Below, in pieces: positions 60,698-64,000 of a DNA stretch of 64,000 bases (position 1 is its first letter; each line of letters begins with the position of its first letter). This stretch comes from Enterobacter cloacae subsp. cloacae ATCC 13047 (GTDB lineage: Bacteria; Pseudomonadota; Gammaproteobacteria; Enterobacterales; Enterobacteriaceae). The stretch covers positions 3,038,001 to 3,102,000 of the forward strand of contig NC_014121.1 of assembly GCF_000025565.1 (NCBI RefSeq), written 5' to 3'. Below the pieces are notes generated by a model. That model was not told where the DNA came from. It searched no databases and worked only from the letters and a program-made list of their open reading frames with translations. The translations under genes were made by a program, and so were the position numbers.

Positions 60698-60782
60698 GCG
60701 GGAGTGGCGAAATTGGTAGACGCACCAGATTTAGGTTCTGGCGCCGCAAGGTGTGCGAGTTCAAGTCTCGCCTCCCGCACCA
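60698..60782 (+). tRNA. leuW: tRNA-Leu (TAG)
   Basis: 85 bases with the long variable arm of class II tRNAs. Acceptor GCGGGAG/CTCCCGC, anticodon TAG at 60732-60734, encoded CCA. It starts 8 bases after metT. Confidence 0.97.
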
Positions 60783-60805
60783 TTCCCAGGTAAGCGTTGC
60801 ACGGA

Positions 60806-60880
60806 TGGGGTATCGCCAAGCGGTAAGGCACCGGTTTTTGATACCGGCATTCCCTGGTTCGAATCCAGGTACCCCAGCCA
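60806..60880 (+). tRNA. glnU: tRNA-Gln (TTG)
   Basis: 75 bases with encoded CCA, acceptor TGGGGTA/TACCCCA, anticodon TTG at 60838-60840. Identical to the next gene. Confidence 0.97.
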
Positions 60881-60912
60881 TATTTCTTCGATCATGCGGT
60901 TCTCCGCGGTAT

Positions 60913-60987
60913 TGGGGTATCGCCAAGCGGTAAGGCACCGGTTTTTGATACCGGCATTCCCTGGTTCGAATCCAGGTACCCCAGCCA
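60913..60987 (+). tRNA. glnW: tRNA-Gln (TTG), second copy
   Basis: 75 bases, identical to glnU at 60806-60880, separated from it by 32 bases. Confidence 0.97.
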
Positions 60988-61004
60988 TCGAAGAACGCAG
61001 TACT

Positions 61005-61081
61005 GGCTACGTAGCTCAGTTGGTTAGAGCACATCACTCATAATGATGGGGTCACAGGTTCGAATCCCGTCGTAGCCACCA
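61005..61081 (+). tRNA. metU: tRNA-Met (elongator, CAT), second copy
   Basis: 77 bases, identical to metT at 60613-60689. Confidence 0.97.
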
Positions 61082-61120
61082 TATTAAGATTATCGATCTG
61101 TTTCGGTAATAAAAAATTGT

Positions 61121-61195
61121 TGGGGTATCGCCAAGCGGTAAGGCACCGGATTCTGATTCCGGCATTCCGAGGTTCGAATCCTCGTACCCCAGCCA
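61121..61195 (+). tRNA. glnV: tRNA-Gln (CTG)
   Basis: 75 bases with encoded CCA and anticodon CTG in the loop TTCTGAT. In E. coli this gene is the origin of the amber suppressor supE. Confidence 0.97.
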
Positions 61196-61230
61196 ATTTA
61201 AAAGTCGTTAAGCAGTACGTTTAACGCAAT

Positions 61231-61305
61231 TGGGGTGTCGCCAAGCGGTAAGGCTCTGGTTTCTGATACCAGCATTCCGGGGTTCGAATCCCTGCACCCC
61301 AGCCA
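61231..61305 (+). tRNA. glnX: tRNA-Gln (CTG), second copy
   Basis: 75 bases with anticodon CTG. It differs from glnV in the acceptor stem (TGGGGTG/CACCCCA), anticodon stem (CTGGT/ACCAG) and T stem (GGGG/CCCT side). Last gene of the tRNA operon. Confidence 0.97.
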
Positions 61306-61313
61306 CTTAAAAC

Positions 61314-61344
61314 AAAAAAAGCCCGCTCTGCGGGCTTTTTTGTT
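61314..61344. terminator. Terminator of the tRNA operon (bidirectional)
   Basis: GCCCGC/GCGGGC stem with a TCT loop, A7 before and T6 after. It can end the tRNA operon (plus) and ubiF (minus). Confidence 0.88.
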
Positions 61345-61360
61345 TTTGTACAGAATTGTG

Positions 61361-61404
61361 CGGCCTGATGCCCTCACCCTGGCCCTCTCCCACGGGGAGA
61401 GGGT
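61361..61404. repeat. Dispersed palindromic repeat, copy 4 (glnX-ubiF spacer)
   Basis: CGGCCTGATGCCCTCACCC then CCCTCTCCC-acg-GGGAGAGGG. It is the same element and orientation as copy 2 (24821-24866). Confidence 0.8.
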
Positions 61405-61411
61405 AAAAGGA

Positions 61412-62587
61412 TTAGAGTCCCAGAGCGTATTTAAGCGCCTGACGCTTCAACCCGCCGGCGCGTTCCGCCGCCATCAATCCAATGTTTCGCAGAATACGCA
61501 CCGGGGCCAGATCATTGCTGAAACCGGCATAGAACAGATCCATCCCCGACTGCATGATGAAGTTATCCGCCATACGTCGCGTCTGGTAGCGCTTGAGTAC
61601 ATGATGGCTTGACCAGGCCTCCGCATGCGCACGTGCATTGCCCAGCACATCCAGTAAAGCGTCAACGTCACGATACCCGAGGTTCACGCCCTGCCCCGCC
61701 AGAGGATGAATGGTGTGCGCCGCATCGCCCACCAGCGCCAGCCCATCACGGGCATACTGCAGCGCATGGCGACGTGTAAGAGGAAACGCCCCTGCGGCAA
61801 CCGGCGTGATATGTCCCAGACGGGCCGGGAAGTGTTGCAGAATTTCACGCTGCAACTGCTCCATTGAAAGCCCCTGTAGCTGGCGAATGCGCGCCGGTTT
61901 GTCGTACCACACCAGCGACGCCCAGTTATCGAACAGCGGTAAAAAGGCATGCGGACCATTTGGGGTAAAGTGCTGCCAGGTACTCTCTCCCGGCGCATTT
62001 TCACACTGAACGGTGATCAGCATACAGGACTGCTCATACTGCCAGGCATGAACACCGATGCCCGCCATCTGTCTGACCTGCGAGTGAGCACCGTCAGCCC
62101 CAATGACCAGCTTCACAGCCAGTTCATCGCCGCTGTCGAGCGTCAGCGTGTAGCCGCTATTGTGAGGATGCAGCGCCTTCAGCGACGCAGGAACACGCAG
62201 CCTCACCTTCGGATGCGCCTCCAGCGCCTGCCAGAGCGCCCGCTGGAGGACGTTGTTTTCCACCATATAGCCCAGACGCGGCAGCTTCAGCTCGGCGGCA
62301 TCAAACGCGACGTGGGCATTTTCCCATTCCCAGGTTTCAAGGCGACTGTAAGGGTGAGCCCGCATATCGAGCACCGCCTCCCAGACGCCCAGCCCGCGAA
62401 GCAAATCAACAGAGGCCGCGCTGATGGCGGAAATGCGGACATCCGGCTTTGCCGTCGGGTCAAACTCAGCAGGTGCCGCCTGCTCAATAACCGTTACCTC
62501 AAATCCCTGCTGCGCCAGCCCCAGCGCCAGCGCGCCGCCGACCATACCGCCGCCGACAACGGCAATTTCGGTGTGTTGGAGTGTCAT
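61412..62587 (-). CDS. ubiF: UbiF, 3-demethoxyubiquinol 3-hydroxylase
   Basis: UbiF is an FAD monooxygenase that adds the last ring hydroxyl in ubiquinone synthesis. ATG 62587 gives 391 residues as in E. coli; the GTG at 62593 lies too close to the AAGGA site. It has the N-terminal FAD loop [12 protein letters not shown], the DG motif [11 protein letters not shown] and the C-terminal [14 protein letters not shown]. It is divergent from miaB and convergent with the tRNA operon. Confidence 0.97.
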   Translation of the reverse strand: MTLQHTEIAVVGGGMVGGALALGLAQQGFEVTVIEQAAPAEFDPTAKPDVRISAISAASVDLLRGLGVWEAVLDMRAHPYSRLETWEWENAHVAFDAAELKLPRLGYMVENNVLQRALWQALEAHPKVRLRVPASLKALHPHNSGYTLTLDSGDELAVKLVIGADGAHSQVRQMAGIGVHAWQYEQSCMLITVQCENAPGESTWQHFTPNGPHAFLPLFDNWASLVWYDKPARIRQLQGLSMEQLQREILQHFPARLGHITPVAAGAFPLTRRHALQYARDGLALVGDAAHTIHPLAGQGVNLGYRDVDALLDVLGNARAHAEAWSSHHVLKRYQTRRMADNFIMQSGMDLFYAGFSNDLAPVRILRNIGLMAAERAGGLKRQALKYALGL

Positions 62588-62722
62588 GGTCACTTTTCCT
62601 TATTGGAGAATCCCTTAAGTTTACCGGATTTTTGCAGTCCTGAGACGCATAACCTTCATACTGGTCACAACCCCACCAAAGCATTACAATACACGGCTTG
62701 CAATCCTGAGCTGAGCAAGTCG

Positions 62723-64000
62723 ATGACTAAAAAACTCCATATAAAAACCTGGGGCTGTCAGATGAACGAATACGATTCATCCAAGATGGCCGATCTGCTG
62801 GATACCACCCACGGATACCAGCTGACTGAAAATGCGAAAGAAGCCGATGTGCTGCTGCTGAATACCTGCTCAATTCGTGAAAAAGCGCAGGAAAAAGTTT
62901 TTCACGTTTTAGGTCGCTGGAAACTTCTCAAACGAAAAAATCCGGACCTGATCATCGGTGTGGGTGGCTGCGTCGCGTCGCAGGAAGGTAAGCTGATTCG
63001 TCAGAGAGCCCCCTATGTGGATATTGTCTTTGGCCCCCAGACCCTGCACCGCCTGCCGGAAATGATCAACAAGGTGCGCGGCGATCGTAGTCCGGTCGTT
63101 GATGTCAGCTTCCCGGAGATCGAAAAATTTGACCGTCTGCCTGAGCCGCGTGCGGATGGCCCGACCGCGTTCGTCTCAATCATGGAAGGCTGCAACAAAT
63201 ACTGCACTTATTGCGTGGTGCCTTATACCCGTGGTGAGGAAGTGAGCCGCCCGGCAGACGATATTCTGTTTGAAATCGCGCAGCTTGCCGCACAGGGCGT
63301 ACGCGAGGTGAACCTGCTGGGGCAGAACGTTAACGCCTGGCGTGGTGAGAACTACGACGGCACCACCGGCAGCTTTGCTGAACTGCTGCGCCTGGTGGCC
63401 GCGATTGACGGTATCGACCGTATTCGCTTTACCACCAGCCATCCAATGGAATTCACCGACGATATTATCGACGTTTACCGCGATACGCCGGAGCTGGTGA
63501 GCTTCCTGCATTTGCCGATTCAGTGCGGCTCTGATCGCGTGCTGAACCTGATGGGGCGTCCGCATACGGTGCTGGAGTACAAATCCACCATTCGTAAGCT
63601 GCGTGAAGCGCGTCCGGATATCCAGATAAGTTCCGACTTTATCGTTGGCTTCCCTGGTGAAACCGCTGACGACTTCGAGCGCACCATGAAGCTCATCGGC
63701 GAAGTGAATTTTGATGTCAGCTACAGCTTTATTTTCTCTGCACGCCCTGGCACACCGGCGGCCGATATGGTTGACGATGTCCCGGAAGAAGAGAAAAAAC
63801 AGCGTCTGTATATTCTGCAGGAGCGTATCAACCAGCAGGCCAACGCCTGGAGCCGGCGCATGCTCGGCACCGTCCAGCGTATTCTGGTGGAAGGCACCTC
63901 CCGTAAGAGCATCATGGAACTCTCAGGCCGTACCGAAAACAACCGCGTGGTGAATTTCGAAGGCACCCCGGACATGATCGGTAAATTTGTGGACGTCGAG
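62723..64000 (+). CDS. miaB: MiaB, tRNA-2-methylthio-N6-isopentenyladenosine synthase (5' part)
   Basis: MiaB is a radical-SAM methylthiotransferase that completes ms2i6A at position 37 of tRNAs. The first 426 of about 474 codons are present; it continues past the right edge. The N-terminal domain has the cluster cysteines in [16 protein letters not shown] and GGCVASQEG. The radical-SAM motif is CNKYCTYC (about 157-164), and the TRAM domain is beginning at the end. It starts 135 bases from the divergent ubiF. Confidence 0.97.
   Translation, partial: MTKKLHIKTWGCQMNEYDSSKMADLLDTTHGYQLTENAKEADVLLLNTCSIREKAQEKVFHVLGRWKLLKRKNPDLIIGVGGCVASQEGKLIRQRAPYVDIVFGPQTLHRLPEMINKVRGDRSPVVDVSFPEIEKFDRLPEPRADGPTAFVSIMEGCNKYCTYCVVPYTRGEEVSRPADDILFEIAQLAAQGVREVNLLGQNVNAWRGENYDGTTGSFAELLRLVAAIDGIDRIRFTTSHPMEFTDDIIDVYRDTPELVSFLHLPIQCGSDRVLNLMGRPHTVLEYKSTIRKLREARPDIQISSDFIVGFPGETADDFERTMKLIGEVNFDVSYSFIFSARPGTPAADMVDDVPEEEKKQRLYILQERINQQANAWSRRMLGTVQRILVEGTSRKSIMELSGRTENNRVVNFEGTPDMIGKFVDVE

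Noticed and set aside
60646..61043. Overlapping short ORFs across the tRNA genes on both strands
   Set aside because: They are translations of tRNA sequence; the tRNA structures explain the region fully.

Overview
This window is chromosomal core sequence from a member of the Enterobacteriaceae. Gene content, gene order and protein sequences follow the Escherichia coli tolB–miaB segment, read in the opposite direction. Several E. coli neighbours are absent (abrB, dtpD, ybgA, the rhsC block), and a short palindromic repeat is scattered between operons. Together these suggest an Enterobacter-like genus (Enterobacter/Lelliottia/Leclercia group), but the genus is an inference. I see no prophage, insertion sequence, CRISPR array or integrated island.

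Layout. 1-3811: envelope operon ybgC-tolQRAB, minus strand; tolB runs off the left edge. 3884-7025: cydABX-ybgE, cytochrome bd oxidase. 7696-13154: mannosyl-glycerate system, mngA-mngB divergent from the regulator mngR. 13237-22867: sdhCDAB-sucABCD, succinate dehydrogenase, 2-oxoglutarate dehydrogenase and succinyl-CoA synthetase. 23522-24805: gltA, divergent from sdhC. 24905-30203: nei, pxpBCA (5-oxoprolinase), ybgI, phr. 30439-38739: ybfA and kdpFABCDE (high-affinity potassium uptake and its sensor/regulator). 39019-42888: speFL-speF-potE (ornithine decarboxylation). 42992-48436: seqA-pgm, ybfF, ybfE, fldA, uof-fur, chiQ. 48481-58471: chiPQ, glnS, nagE and nagBACD (chitin and amino-sugar use). 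58721-64000: asnB, seven tRNA genes, ubiF, and miaB running off the right edge.

The genes form a few functional sets. gltA, sdh and suc cover much of the oxidative TCA cycle and share a divergent control region with CRP-like and ArcA-like sequence. cyd supplies the low-oxygen terminal oxidase and carries a perfect FNR half-site pair. chiPQ, nagE and nagBACD are linked by NagC-type operators and by a ChiX small-RNA target. fur is coupled to the small ORF uof and overlaps a good Fur box.

Two points need attention. First, tolA and sucA are broken as written: three one-base deletions in A-runs of tolA and one extra base in an A-run of sucA. Sequencing or assembly error is more likely than real loss. 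Second, the regulatory small ORFs (speFL, uof, kdpF, cydX) are intact and easily missed by automatic annotation; speFL, an ornithine-sensing arrest peptide, is the most interesting regulatory element here. I did not find a convincing previously undescribed system.
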